64,000 nucleotides of DNA, taken from Hymenobacter volaticus (GTDB taxonomy: Bacteria; Bacteroidota; Bacteroidia; Cytophagales; Hymenobacteraceae). The stretch covers positions 3,263,501 through 3,327,500 of the forward strand of contig NZ_CP095061.1 of assembly GCF_022921055.1 (NCBI RefSeq), given 5' to 3'. A model generated the notes under the pieces. The model did not search any database and had not been told where the DNA came from. It saw nothing but the letters and a program-made list of their open reading frames with translations. The position numbers and the translations under genes were made by a program. Shown piece after piece: positions 36,153 through 44,832 of this stretch; position 1 is the stretch's first letter, and each line of letters opens with the position of its first letter.

Positions 36153-39100
36153 ATGTCTATTGTGTCCTCGTCACCGGATTATCAGCTTGTATTTCGCTCC
36201 TTGCCCGGCAACTATTTGCTGTTGAACCCCGATGATACAGTAGTGGAATGTTCGGCTGGTTTTGCTCTGGTAGCGGGACGCCCACCCGCCACGCTGGTTG
36301 GTCAGGGGGTTGCGGCAGTCTGGCCAAATGCGCCCGATTTGGTTAAGCCCTTAGCTGATATGCTGGCGCAGGTGCGCCGTACCAGCCAACCGGACTCCAT
36401 CTTTTTTCCCAGCGCAGGTCCCCCTACCGCCCTTTCCTCCCAGCGCCTCACGGGCACTCCCCTCTTCGATACGCAAGGCCAGCAGCTTTACATTTTGCTC
36501 GCCTTAGAGCCTGCGGCAGCATCCTTTAGTTTGCCCGATGCGCCCACCGACAGCGCTTCTTCTCTGTCGGAACTGCAGCTGCAACTCGACTCCACCAACC
36601 TGACGCTGAAGCAAGCCCTGACCAATGTGGACATACAGCGCAAGCGCCTCCACACCTTATTCATGCAGGCACCGGCTGCTATTGCCAGTTTGCTAGGGCC
36701 CGAGCATGTGCTGGAACTAGTTAATCCAGGCTTTCAACAACTAGTAGGAGCACGGCCTTTGCTTGGCAAAACCATTCGGGAGGGAATACCGGAGTTGCAA
36801 GGCCAAAGTTTCTTCGAGCTGCTCGATACTGTCTACAACACCGGTGAAACCTATTACGGGCGGGAAAAGCAAGCCTATATCGACCGGGACAACACCGGAC
36901 AGCCTGCACCCTATTACTTCAATTTCATTTATCAAGCTATCCGCAACGCCGCGGACCAAGTGGAAGGAGTGCTCGTGTTTGCCTATGATGTAACCGAGCA
37001 GGTATTGGCGCGCGAGCAGCTAAAACAGAGTGAGTTGGAACTGCAAACCGTTAATGAGGAACTAGCCACTACCAACGAGGAACTGGCTACCACCAACGAA
37101 GAACTGTACGCTTCCAACGAAGAGTATCTGGCCAGCAACACCGAGCTTTCCAGCACCCAGCAGGAACTACGCATTCTCAATCAGGAACTGGAGTTGCGGG
37201 TAAAGCAACGAACTCAGGAGTTGGAATTGGCGCAGCAAGAAGCTGAGCGTCAACGAGCGCGGCTGGAACGCTTTTTCATGCAGGCACCGGCCGCCATCTG
37301 CGTGCTGGAAGGCCCCAACTTTGTGTTCGACTTAGTTAATCCGATTTATCAGCAGCTGTTCCCGCACCGGCGGTTGCTGGGCCAGCCCCTGGAAATAGCT
37401 TTGGCTGAATTGGCCGATCATACGGCCATGCACACGCTACGCCAAGTCTACAAAACCGGTATAACCCACGAAGAAAGAGAACTGCCCTTCACGGTATTGC
37501 CTAAGAATGGCGGCCCGCTGAAAACAGTGTACTTCAATTATATCCAGCAGGCCCGCCACAACGTCGAGGGGGTCATCGATGGTATATTGGTGTTTGCTTA
37601 CGAAGTGACCGAGCAGGTGCAAGCCCGGCAGAAAGAAGCGCAAAGCATACGCGCGCTCGAAACCCTAACCAATACCATTCCGCACCTGGTATGGGCGAGT
37701 ACGGCAACGGGCGAAACCGATTATTTCAACCAGCAATGGCATACCTACACGGGTAGCACGCTCGAAGAAGTTAAAGGCACAGGCTGGCAACAATTCATTC
37801 ACCCCGACGACTTGCCCGCTGTGCAAGAGCAATGGGCGTTTGCGCTGCAAAGTGGTAAACCCTACCAGATAGAAGCCCGGCTGCGCAGCGCGGTAGGCAT
37901 CTACCGCTGGTTTCTAATACGCGCTACCCCATCGCGCAACGAACAGGGCGTAATAACCAAGTGGTACGGCGCCGACACCGACATTCACGACCAGAAACGC
38001 CTAGAGCAGGCGCTGTTAGAAAGCGAGCAGTACTTCCGCGTCATGGCCGATCGGGTACCCGTAGTTATCTGGATAACCCGCGCCGATGGCCGCTGCACCT
38101 ATCTCAACCAACAATGGTATGAGTACACTGGCCAAACTGAAGCGCAAGCGTTGGATTTCGGCTGGCTGGACGTTGTTCACCCAGAGGAAGCGGCGCAGGC
38201 TCGCACGGTCTTTAATGACGCAAATGCGCGCCAGGTTCCTTTTAACTTCGTGTATCGGCTCAAAGGCAAGGATGGTAGCTACCGTTGGTTTGCCGACATG
38301 AGCCAACCAAAATTCAACTCCAATGGCGAGTACGAAGGCTTTGTAGGTACTGTAGTTGATATTCATGAGCGCAAAATGGCCGAGCAGGCCCTGCGGCTCG
38401 CCAGCCAAAAACTGGCTACCACCAACAAGGAACTACGCGCGGCCAACCAGCAGAGCGAACAAGTCAACGCCGAACTGGCCCTCACCAACGAGCAACTCAC
38501 TCGCATCAACCAAGACCTCGACAACTTCGTGTACACAGCTTCGCACGACCTGCGGCAGCCCGTCAACAACTTGGCGGGCGTGTTCGAAGAACTGAAGCGC
38601 AGTGCCACCTTCCACGACCCCGAGGCCGAGCAGTTAGTGGCCATGTTTGAAGGAGCCCTCAACCAGATTCACAGCACGATCCAGGGGTTAGCGGAAGTCG
38701 TGCACGTGCAGCGCCGCAACGAGGAAACCCCGCTCGAGCCAGTGGCTCTGCTCCCACTTACCAATGGCGTAATCCAGAGCATGCAAAGCCAAGTAGATGC
38801 GGCAGAAGCCGAATTTGTCTTGGATTTCGAGGCTGTGCCTTCTGTTCGGTTTGCGCAACTAAACTTGCAGAGCATCCTTTATAACTTACTCAGCAACGCC
38901 CTCAAATACGCCCACCCCGACCGCAAGCCCATAGTGCACGTCAGCAGTGAAATGACGGCAGATGGTACGCCCGTGTTAGTGGTGCAAGACAACGGCCTCG
39001 GGCTTGACATGTCGCGCTACGGCGAGGACTTGTTTAAGATGTTTCGTCGCTTCCACGACCACGTGGCCGGTTCCGGCATGGGCCTTTATCTCGTCAACCG

Positions 39101-39191
39101 GATTGTGCAGCAAGCCGGCGGCCATATCGAAGTCGATAGTACTGTTGGGGTCGGCACCACCTTCCGGCTTTATTTGAAAGTACCCGAGTAA
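36153..39191 (+). CDS. Multi-PAS hybrid-length sensor histidine kinase (soluble)
   Basis: From ATG 36153 (MSIVSSSPDYQLVFRSLPGNYLLLNPDD) the protein has 1012 residues; ATG 36093 would add 20 less typical ones. Five PAS modules are visible in order: 10-110; 185-300, beginning MQAPAAIASLLGPEHVLELVN; 385-500, beginning MQAPAAICVLEGPNFVFDLVN; 510-635, ending GADTDIHDQKR; and 635-755, ending GTVVDIHERK. Long Glu/Asn-rich coiled coils (NEELATTNEEL) lie between modules 2 and 3 and before the kinase. The H-box TASHDLRQP has the phospho-His about residue 798, and DNGLGLD and GSGMGLYLVNR belong to the ATPase domain. No membrane helix or receiver is present. The last 230 residues closely match the kinase at 10778. 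No response regulator is adjacent. Confidence 0.93.
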   Translation: MSIVSSSPDYQLVFRSLPGNYLLLNPDDTVVECSAGFALVAGRPPATLVGQGVAAVWPNAPDLVKPLADMLAQVRRTSQPDSIFFPSAGPPTALSSQRLTGTPLFDTQGQQLYILLALEPAAASFSLPDAPTDSASSLSELQLQLDSTNLTLKQALTNVDIQRKRLHTLFMQAPAAIASLLGPEHVLELVNPGFQQLVGARPLLGKTIREGIPELQGQSFFELLDTVYNTGETYYGREKQAYIDRDNTGQPAPYYFNFIYQAIRNAADQVEGVLVFAYDVTEQVLAREQLKQSELELQTVNEELATTNEELATTNEELYASNEEYLASNTELSSTQQELRILNQELELRVKQRTQELELAQQEAERQRARLERFFMQAPAAICVLEGPNFVFDLVNPIYQQLFPHRRLLGQPLEIALAELADHTAMHTLRQVYKTGITHEERELPFTVLPKNGGPLKTVYFNYIQQARHNVEGVIDGILVFAYEVTEQVQARQKEAQSIRALETLTNTIPHLVWASTATGETDYFNQQWHTYTGSTLEEVKGTGWQQFIHPDDLPAVQEQWAFALQSGKPYQIEARLRSAVGIYRWFLIRATPSRNEQGVITKWYGADTDIHDQKRLEQALLESEQYFRVMADRVPVVIWITRADGRCTYLNQQWYEYTGQTEAQALDFGWLDVVHPEEAAQARTVFNDANARQVPFNFVYRLKGKDGSYRWFADMSQPKFNSNGEYEGFVGTVVDIHERKMAEQALRLASQKLATTNKELRAANQQSEQVNAELALTNEQLTRINQDLDNFVYTASHDLRQPVNNLAGVFEELKRSATFHDPEAEQLVAMFEGALNQIHSTIQGLAEVVHVQRRNEETPLEPVALLPLTNGVIQSMQSQVDAAEAEFVLDFEAVPSVRFAQLNLQSILYNLLSNALKYAHPDRKPIVHVSSEMTADGTPVLVVQDNGLGLDMSRYGEDLFKMFRRFHDHVAGSGMGLYLVNRIVQQAGGHIEVDSTVGVGTTFRLYLKVPE

Positions 39192-39755
39192 GGCAGTAGC
39201 ACAAGATCGAGCAATACTGCGAGCCGAGCTTCGCATCCTGGTAGCTTTGTTCATTACTGCCTAGCTCTGTATTCGCTTCAATAGCACTGGTAATTCATTT
39301 AAGCTATTCGGAAGGCTAAAAGCTCACGGAGTGTATTAGCCGCTGGCTTTGGCGTCGGTTCATTGAACTGCTTAGCCCTTGTAGAAGGCTCGTTTAGCAG
39401 GCCTATGGTTAGCATATATAGCCCCCGGCCTCCATTATGGAATGGCCTTTTAGGACTACTGCCGTAAAAGCAAAAACTTCTGTTTTACGCGGCTATGCAG
39501 CATATGTTAAGCCCGAATTTTTTATTTCAGCTAAGAAAGCGAGTTAGCACTTACTCATCATGGAATAATTTAAATTACTTATCGTCGAGTTTAAACAAGT
39601 GAAAAAGGTTCTTACAATACCTTCATGTAAGTTTTAAGCTCAATAATAAGAGTTTAACTATACTTGTTTAATACAGAAATTATTTATTAATCAACAAAAT
39701 TCCCATATAAAATACTTGAAACTCACCATTTGGCTCGGCGTATAGCCTCATCCAA
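39192..39755. other. 564 bp AT-rich gap, no gene seen
   Basis: The stretch is markedly AT-rich, especially 39500-39720, and shows no credible ORF, RNA or repeat. It probably contains the promoter of the DUF2382 operon. TATACTTG near 39658 is only a near-match to the -7 consensus. Confidence 0.5.
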
Positions 39756-40232
39756 ATGGATACCACAACCGACTCTTTATCCGCCGACACCTCTGGTCGG
39801 CTTCCTAATGCTCCTCTAACCACTCCTATAGTGGTGCCCGTAATAGAGGAACAAGCTGTAGTTCACCGCGAAGTGGTGGAAAGCGGCCGGGTGCGCCTAT
39901 CCAAAATTGTGCACGAGCACGAAGAGGCTATTAACCTCGCTTTGCAACACGAAGAAGTGAATGTAGAGCGTGTACCTCTCAACCAATATGTAGCGGATGA
40001 GGCTACCGCTCCTGTTGTTCGCTACGAAGGCGACACCCTGGTCATTCCGGTGGTGCGCGAAGTAGTGGTGAAGCGCTTACTCCTTGTAGAGGAGTTGCGT
40101 GTGACCAAGCACCGGGTTGAAACCCAAGAAACACAAACTGTAACTCTGCGCAGCGAGCAGATACAGGTCGAGCGCATTGCGCCCGATGGTACAACGTCTT
40201 CCCTTCCCAATTCCCTTAACCAAACACTTTAA
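39756..40232 (+). CDS. DUF2382 (YsnF/AvaK) domain protein
   Basis: The 158-residue protein carries one DUF2382 domain. VVPVIEEQAVVHREVVESGRVRLSKIVHEHEEAI opens it, EEVNVERVPLNQYV follows, then RYEGDTLVIPVVREVVVKRLLLVEELRVTKHRV, and it ends in ETQTVTLRSEQIQVERI. This beta-rich stress domain occurs in YsnF and cyanobacterial AvaK; the molecular role is unknown. No signal peptide. The next DUF2382 gene starts 23 bp later, so the two form an operon. Confidence 0.88.
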   Translation: MDTTTDSLSADTSGRLPNAPLTTPIVVPVIEEQAVVHREVVESGRVRLSKIVHEHEEAINLALQHEEVNVERVPLNQYVADEATAPVVRYEGDTLVIPVVREVVVKRLLLVEELRVTKHRVETQETQTVTLRSEQIQVERIAPDGTTSSLPNSLNQTL

Positions 40233-40255
40233 TCGTTCACTAATCTTCCAAAGCA

Positions 40256-41149
40256 ATGAGCCAGACAGTAGTAGGAATTTTCGACACAGCCGCCGAAGCG
40301 CAGAATGCAGCCCAACAACTCCAAGCCGCTGGTTTTAGCCTCGACCACGTAGACGTATCTAACCGCAGCGCCCAATCCACTTCGGGTTCCGACTCAAGCA
40401 ATTACACCAATACGAGCGGTACTGCTACCGAAGGCGTTGCTGATGCAGCAGGCCGCACCGGTGACGGTATTGGCAACTTCTTCAGCAACCTGTTCGGTGG
40501 CGACGAGTACGACGATACGCAGCGCTACTCACACGTAGCTCGCTCGGCGGGTTCTATTGTAACGGTACACGCTCATTCAGCTGAAAATGCACACCAGGCA
40601 GCCGAAATTTTGGACGCCGCTGGTGCCATCGACGTAAACGAGCGCGCCACGCAATCGGGCTACCAGTCTTCGGGCGGTCAGGCGTATGCTGAAACCAACA
40701 GCAACACCGGTACCGAAGGCATGTCGGCCAAGGTTATCGAAGAAAACCTGCAGGTAGGCAAGCGGGTAGAGCAAACGGGCGGTGCTCGTCTGCGTAGCCG
40801 CATCGTAGAGCGCCCTGTAGAAGCTAGCGTTCGTTTGCGCGAAGAGCACGTAACGGTGCAGCGTAACCCAGTAAACCGCCCAGCTACCGAAGCTGACTTC
40901 AATACCTTTAAAGAAGGCGACATTGAAGTAACTGAAAGCGCTGAGCGCGCCGTAGTAGGCAAAGAAGCTCGCGTGGTAGAAGAAGTAACCCTCGGCAAAG
41001 AAGTAACCGAGCGTGAAGAAACCATCCACGACACCGTACGCAAAACCGAAGTAGACGTGGAGCGCATCGAAGGCACCACGGGTACGACCGGTACTACTGG
41101 CACCACCGGTACTGCTTACGACGCCGACGACACGACGACCCGCCGCTAG
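40256..41149 (+). CDS. YsnF/AvaK-type stress protein with N-terminal general-stress (GsiB/YflT-like) domain
   Basis: The 297-residue protein has two parts. Residues 1-130 resemble the 17M general stress domain: VVGIFDTAAEAQNAAQQLQAAGFSLDHVDVSN, a Ser/Thr/Gly-rich insert, FFSNLFGGDEYDDTQRYSHVARSAGSIVTVHA and AEILDAAGAIDVNER. Residues 155-275 form a DUF2382 domain: EENLQVGKRVEQTGGARLRSRIVERPVEASVRLREEHVTVQR, then VEEVTLGKEVTEREETIHDTVRKTEVDVER. The tail is a GTT repeat followed by an acidic DADD end. It pairs with the shorter DUF2382 protein just upstream and is followed by a strong terminator. Expected to be induced by stress, by family analogy. Confidence 0.88.
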   Translation: MSQTVVGIFDTAAEAQNAAQQLQAAGFSLDHVDVSNRSAQSTSGSDSSNYTNTSGTATEGVADAAGRTGDGIGNFFSNLFGGDEYDDTQRYSHVARSAGSIVTVHAHSAENAHQAAEILDAAGAIDVNERATQSGYQSSGGQAYAETNSNTGTEGMSAKVIEENLQVGKRVEQTGGARLRSRIVERPVEASVRLREEHVTVQRNPVNRPATEADFNTFKEGDIEVTESAERAVVGKEARVVEEVTLGKEVTEREETIHDTVRKTEVDVERIEGTTGTTGTTGTTGTAYDADDTTTRR

Positions 41150-41171
41150 TACAAAGAGTTTGATAGAACGC

Positions 41172-41201
41172 AAAAAGGTGACCCACATGGGTCACCTTTT
41201 T
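41172..41201. terminator. Bidirectional terminator
   Basis: AAAAAGGTGACCC-ACAT-GGGTCACCTTTTT forms a perfect 13 bp stem with a four-base loop between genes that end toward each other, with T-runs on both strands. Confidence 0.95.
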
Positions 41202-41228
41202 TGTTGTGTCCTTGCCTTGCGCCGCTCC

Positions 41229-42419
41229 TCACACCACCGCAAGGCGGCTGATGGGCTGGTAGCGCGTAAACTCTATTTCGGGAGCCAAATACCCCGCGCG
41301 CACGGGCTCTTCGCGCAACAAATCGGTGCTCAGGTACTTTTTGTTGCTGTCGCAGAGTAGCGTAACCACGGTAGCATCCGGCCCGAGTTCTGCGGCCAGC
41401 CGAATTGCCCCAATAACGTTGGCCCCCGACGAAATGCCAACCGCTAAGCCGAGCTGCGTGGCTAGTTTTTGCGCCATCAAAATAGCATCGCCATCGTTGG
41501 CTTGCACCACCGCATCAAGCTTGTCGAGGCGCACGAGGGCCGGAATGAACTCGTCGGAGATGCCTTGAATGCGGTGCGAGCCCACTTTGTAGCCCGTAGT
41601 AAGCGTGGGTGACTCAGCGGGCTCTAAGGGATGAATCCGTACTGCCGGGTTCTTGCTTCGCAAATAGCTACCAACCCCCATCACGGTGCCGCCCGTGCCC
41701 ACCCCCGCCACGAAAGCATTGGGGGTGCGCCCCAGGCCGTTAAGCTGCTGCCATATCTCGACGCCCGTGGTGCGGGCATGCGCTTGGGCATTGAGCTTGT
41801 TTTCGAATTGCCGGGGCAGAAACACATCCGTGCGCGAAGCAGCTATTTCTTCGGCCAACTGGATGCTGCCCAAAAAGCCGCCTTGGGCTTTGCTAATCAA
41901 GGTTATTTCGGCGCCCAAGCTCCGAATAATGTTGACTCGTTCGGCGCTCAGCCAGTCGGGCATCAGGATGCGGACTGGGTGGCCAAGGGCCCGGCCAATG
42001 GCGGCAAAGGCAATGCCGGTATTGCCGCTAGTGGCCTCCACTATAGTGTCGCCCGGCTTGATTTCGCCTCTTTTGTACGCTTCCTGCAAGATATGCAACG
42101 CCATCCGATCCTTGAGGCTGCCCGTCAGGTTATAGTGCTCACACTTCACGTAGATGCGGCCGGGCAGGCCCTGGTAATGGTAGTGCAGTTCCAGCATGGG
42201 CGTGTTGCCTACCAAATGCCACAAGTGGTTGAACTTCTCGGCTAGCTCCGGCGACAAACAACAAGCCGTGGCCGGATGCTCTAATTCTTCTGCCCGGACG
42301 GCCTTAGAACTTGGAAGGAACTCTGCTCCTGCCGCAGACGACCACCGGGCAGAAGTAGCGCGGACGCCAGTGAGAAAAGAAACGGGTACAGCTTGAGGAG
42401 CGCAGGTAGCAACGGACAT
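41229..42419 (-). CDS. PLP-dependent cysteine synthase/cystathionine beta-synthase family protein under SAM riboswitch
   Basis: The 396-residue fold-type II PLP enzyme has an atypical 60-residue N-terminal extension. The core begins [13 protein letters not shown]; Lys103 in TGSLKDRMA binds PLP; TSGNTG at 130-135 holds the phosphate; [20 protein letters not shown] and GISSGANV are the other cofactor loops. Members make cysteine from O-acetylserine plus sulfide or cystathionine from homocysteine plus serine. The upstream SAM-I riboswitch puts the gene under control of the methionine/SAM level, favouring a role in sulfur assimilation or homocysteine/cysteine interconversion. No C-terminal CBS domains are present. 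It is transcribed alone and ends at a bidirectional terminator. Confidence 0.92.
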   Translation of the reverse strand: MSVATCAPQAVPVSFLTGVRATSARWSSAAGAEFLPSSKAVRAEELEHPATACCLSPELAEKFNHLWHLVGNTPMLELHYHYQGLPGRIYVKCEHYNLTGSLKDRMALHILQEAYKRGEIKPGDTIVEATSGNTGIAFAAIGRALGHPVRILMPDWLSAERVNIIRSLGAEITLISKAQGGFLGSIQLAEEIAASRTDVFLPRQFENKLNAQAHARTTGVEIWQQLNGLGRTPNAFVAGVGTGGTVMGVGSYLRSKNPAVRIHPLEPAESPTLTTGYKVGSHRIQGISDEFIPALVRLDKLDAVVQANDGDAILMAQKLATQLGLAVGISSGANVIGAIRLAAELGPDATVVTLLCDSNKKYLSTDLLREEPVRAGYLAPEIEFTRYQPISRLAVV

Positions 42420-42504
42420 AACGGCAAGAGTTAAGTAGTGGACAACACGTAAACCGCCTCTTTTTCCGCAAGCACTCGATCAAGAAAGCTTATCGAAAGA
42501 GCAT

Positions 42505-42535
42505 AAAAAAAGCCCTCCCGACAAGTCAGAAGAGC
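42505..42535 (-). terminator. Riboswitch expression-platform terminator
   Basis: On the minus strand GCTCTTC...GGGAGGGC (with G-U pairs) forms a hairpin followed by seven T. It lies 28 bases past the SAM-I aptamer and before the coding start, as expected for transcriptional attenuation when SAM is bound. Confidence 0.85.
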
Positions 42536-42562
42536 AGCACCTTTTCGATGAGCATCTTTCAA

Positions 42563-42673
42563 CTTATCTTCTCCCAAACCGGCCGCAGCCGCCTCAGAAC
42601 AGGATTTAGCACCTGGTATTTCTACTGGTTGCTAAGGCATCATAGGGCCTGTCCCTCCGCCTTTCTTGATAAG
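42563..42673 (-). ncRNA. SAM-I (S-box) riboswitch
   Basis: The aptamer reads CTTATCAAGAAAGGCGGAGG, then GACAGGCCCTATGATGCCT, then TAGCAACC, ACCAGGTGCTAAATCC and finally AGATAAG. P1 (CTTATC/GATAAG), P2 (AGGC/GCCT with the internal kink-turn), the GCAACC joining strand and the GGTGCTAAATCC P3 strand are all present and match the S-box consensus. It precedes the cysteine-synthase family gene by about 145 bases with a terminator between, so high SAM should switch the gene off. Confidence 0.95.
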
Positions 42674-42696
42674 TGCTCCGGTGAAGGAGCGTGCCG

Positions 42697-42727
42697 TAAA
42701 TATAGGCAAGCACCATTACTGCGCAAG
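42697..42727 (-). promoter_or_regulatory. Promoter of the riboswitch transcript
   Basis: On the minus strand CTTG (42727-42724), a spacer of 19 bases and TATATTTA (42704-42697) fit the Bacteroidota TTTG-N19-21-TAnnTTTG promoter with two mismatches. It is about 24 bases upstream of the aptamer, an ideal distance. Confidence 0.65.
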
Positions 42728-42819
42728 AGGCTGTTGTAAAAAAGCCTTATTTATATACTTCCATCTGCGCAACATTAAGTGCGGCAAGAATGAGGCTACC
42801 GGCCATCCAACCCAACAAC

Positions 42820-42853
42820 AAAAGAGGCTCTAGCATCTGCTAGAGCCTCTTTT
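42820..42853. terminator. Strong hairpin after the SDR gene
   Basis: AAAAGAGGCTCTAGCA and its perfect 16-base complement are separated by two bases and flanked by TTTT on both strands. It separates the leftward SDR gene from the SAM-riboswitch promoter. Confidence 0.88.
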
Positions 42854-42892
42854 ATCTATCAACTAACTCGTAGCAGATGCTGAAGATAAGTG

Positions 42893-43693
42893 CTACTTGC
42901 TTTCGTCTACGGGCTTGCCTTGCTCGTGCATATTAGCGGCCACCATATCGTCGGGCATGAGGTTGCTGCTGTAAACCATGGCCTTGTTTTTCAGGCCCGA
43001 AATGATTTTGTCTTTACCAGCTAGCAGGGCCTCGTAACCGTCTTTGGCCACTTCGGCGGGGTCGGCTTTGCTGCCTTCCGCAACTAGCTTCGACTGGTTC
43101 ATGTCGGCTTTGTTGAAGAAGTCGGTGTCGGTTACGCCGGGCAGTAGGGCCGTGATGGTTACGCCCTTGTCTTTGGTTTCCTCCCGGATGGCTTCCGTAA
43201 ACGACGTCACAAAGGCCTTGGTGCCGTGGTACACTGCTTGCAGCGGGCCTGGCAGCTCACCCCCAATGCTCGATACTTGCAAAATCTTGCCGTCTCCGCG
43301 GGCTACCATTTCTTTCAGGAAGCATTTGGTTAAGACCACATAGGCACCGATGTTGAGTTGAATGATGTCCAGTTCCCGGTAAATATCGGTTTCCACGAAC
43401 TCACCGTATTGGCCTTGGCCAGCGTCATTCACTAGCGCATCAATCTGAATACCTAAGCCTTGTACCTGCTCGTAAACTTGAAATGGCGCTTCGCGCTGAA
43501 ACAAGTCCCGGGCGATAGGCACCACCTCTATTCCGTACTGTTGCCGAAATTCGGTGGCTTTGTTTTCCAGTTCCTGCTCGTTGCGGGCCACCAACACCAG
43601 GTTGTAGTGGTCTTGCGCGAAAAGCTTGGCCAGCTCGTAGCCAATGCCGCTGGTGGCCCCTGTTATGAGGGCGTATTTTTGGTTGTCTGTCAT
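42893..43693 (-). CDS. SDR family oxidoreductase
   Basis: The 266-residue classical short-chain dehydrogenase has TGATSGIG at 11-18, NDAG at 89-92 (instead of NNAG), Ser141/142 and Tyr155/Lys159 in YHGTK. ALLPGVTDTDFF follows the active site. VARNEQ after strand 2 has an Arg where NADP(H) is usually preferred. It resembles DltE/YqjQ-type ketoreductases; the substrate is unknown. The ATG at 43693 fits the family start. Cytosolic, single gene. Confidence 0.9.
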   Translation of the reverse strand: MTDNQKYALITGATSGIGYELAKLFAQDHYNLVLVARNEQELENKATEFRQQYGIEVVPIARDLFQREAPFQVYEQVQGLGIQIDALVNDAGQGQYGEFVETDIYRELDIIQLNIGAYVVLTKCFLKEMVARGDGKILQVSSIGGELPGPLQAVYHGTKAFVTSFTEAIREETKDKGVTITALLPGVTDTDFFNKADMNQSKLVAEGSKADPAEVAKDGYEALLAGKDKIISGLKNKAMVYSSNLMPDDMVAANMHEQGKPVDESK

Positions 43694-44115
43694 AGCGTTT
43701 TGGTTGTTGGATTCGGTCAGGTTTTAGTTTACGACTAGTGGCTAATCCTCGTTCTGCACATCGGAAAGGCATGGAGTAGCGTATAAGAGAGCAAGAGAGG
43801 AACAAGCTGAACTGTGGTTTATTGGGGGCAGCAACTTAGAGGAGTGTCAGCAAGAGTAGGTAATGGGTTTAGCAGCCTAGCAGGGCAGTCCAGGCGTTCT
43901 GCCGCCTTTGTGTTACACCGTATTTTTCACTGAATAAACACGCGCGCCAGCCAAACGAACATCCATTCTACCAAGCAGAAAAATCAGGGTTTGCCTAAGT
44001 GGAAACCCGTAGAAATCCGGGACCTAAACATCCAGCTTCGGTCGTTGATGCTACTGTCTTTGCCCTTCTATTTTGGGGCCTTGTTCGCGTACCACTCTCC
44101 TACCAACCAGACTCC
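43694..44115. other. Divergent gap, nothing certain
   Basis: The gap between the SDR gene and the small-protein genes contains no RNA or palindromic repeat that I can see. An ATG at 43999 in frame with the next gene would add 39 residues of unconvincing sequence. Confidence 0.4.
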
Positions 44116-44412
44116 ATGTTCACACCTATTCAAGGGCCAATCGCCGCTCTGCAACTTCATTTGGTTCCTGCTGGTCGCCGTTTAGATTTTGAAATCGTAC
44201 CCGGTTGCTTTGCTTACGTCTACCGCCGCCAGCATCAGCAAGCGTGGCAGTGCGTAGCTCGCAATGCGTGCAGCCCCTACTTCGACCATACCCCTATCTC
44301 TAGGGATTCGCAACCCGAATACGTAGTTTGCTATTGCGATGCGGCGGGCACTATCAAGGCGGCTACCTCCATTGCGGCGCCGCCTGCAACAACACCTCAG
44401 CATACAGCTTAG
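44116..44412 (+). CDS. Small hypothetical protein
   Basis: The 98-residue ORF from ATG 44116 shows balanced, protein-like composition: MFTPIQGPIAALQLHLVP, then RRLDFEIVPGCFAYVYRRQ, QAWQCVARNACSPYFDHTP and YVVCYCDAAGTI. The alternating hydrophobic strands suggest a small beta sandwich. I do not recognise a family. No signal peptide. The next small gene begins 60 bp downstream on the same strand, so a two-gene unit is likely. Confidence 0.6.
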   Translation: MFTPIQGPIAALQLHLVPAGRRLDFEIVPGCFAYVYRRQHQQAWQCVARNACSPYFDHTPISRDSQPEYVVCYCDAAGTIKAATSIAAPPATTPQHTA

Positions 44413-44472
44413 CACAGGCCACGCCGAAACGCTCCCGTTGCTTTTTCTCTTATCACTCCAAACACCAGCGCT

Positions 44473-44733
44473 ATGACCACTTCTTCCAGCCCCGACATCA
44501 ATCCAACTCAATTGCTACGCTACACCGTGCAGGTAAGTGGTTTGGACACGCCCGAGCGCATCGGTGAGGCGCGCGAGCAGCTCACGAACTTAGGGCTGCT
44601 AGTAGACCGTATCGAACAAGGCGAAATAGAAGTTGCCGTAAGCCAAGGGGTCAATCCAGGGGCGGATGGCATCCAGAATACATTGGAAGCGGCAGGCTTT
44701 TTCGTAACTAATATCCAGGCCGACGCCAGTTAA
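44473..44733 (+). CDS. Small protein with predicted ferredoxin-like (HMA-type) fold
   Basis: The 86-residue protein shows a beta-alpha-beta-beta-alpha-beta pattern: LRYTVQVSGL, then PERIGEAREQLTNLG, LVDRIEQ, EIEVAVSQG, ADGIQNTLEAAG and FFVTNIQA. This resembles metallochaperone (HMA) domains, but the CxxC metal site is absent, so it would not bind copper in the usual way. Start ATG 44473. Function unknown. Confidence 0.65.
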   Translation: MTTSSSPDINPTQLLRYTVQVSGLDTPERIGEAREQLTNLGLLVDRIEQGEIEVAVSQGVNPGADGIQNTLEAAGFFVTNIQADAS

Positions 44734-44832
44734 AACCCGTCTATTAGCCAAAGCAGTGAATCTGCCGAGGCATTCTACTTACTAGCCATTGCTGCCTCTA
44801 AACTGGCTGGCAATGGCTATTTTGCTGGGGCT

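Noticed and set aside
39192..39755. Hidden small gene or RNA in the long AT-rich gap
   Set aside because: No frame shows coding bias, and I could not find a strong hairpin or a known RNA motif.
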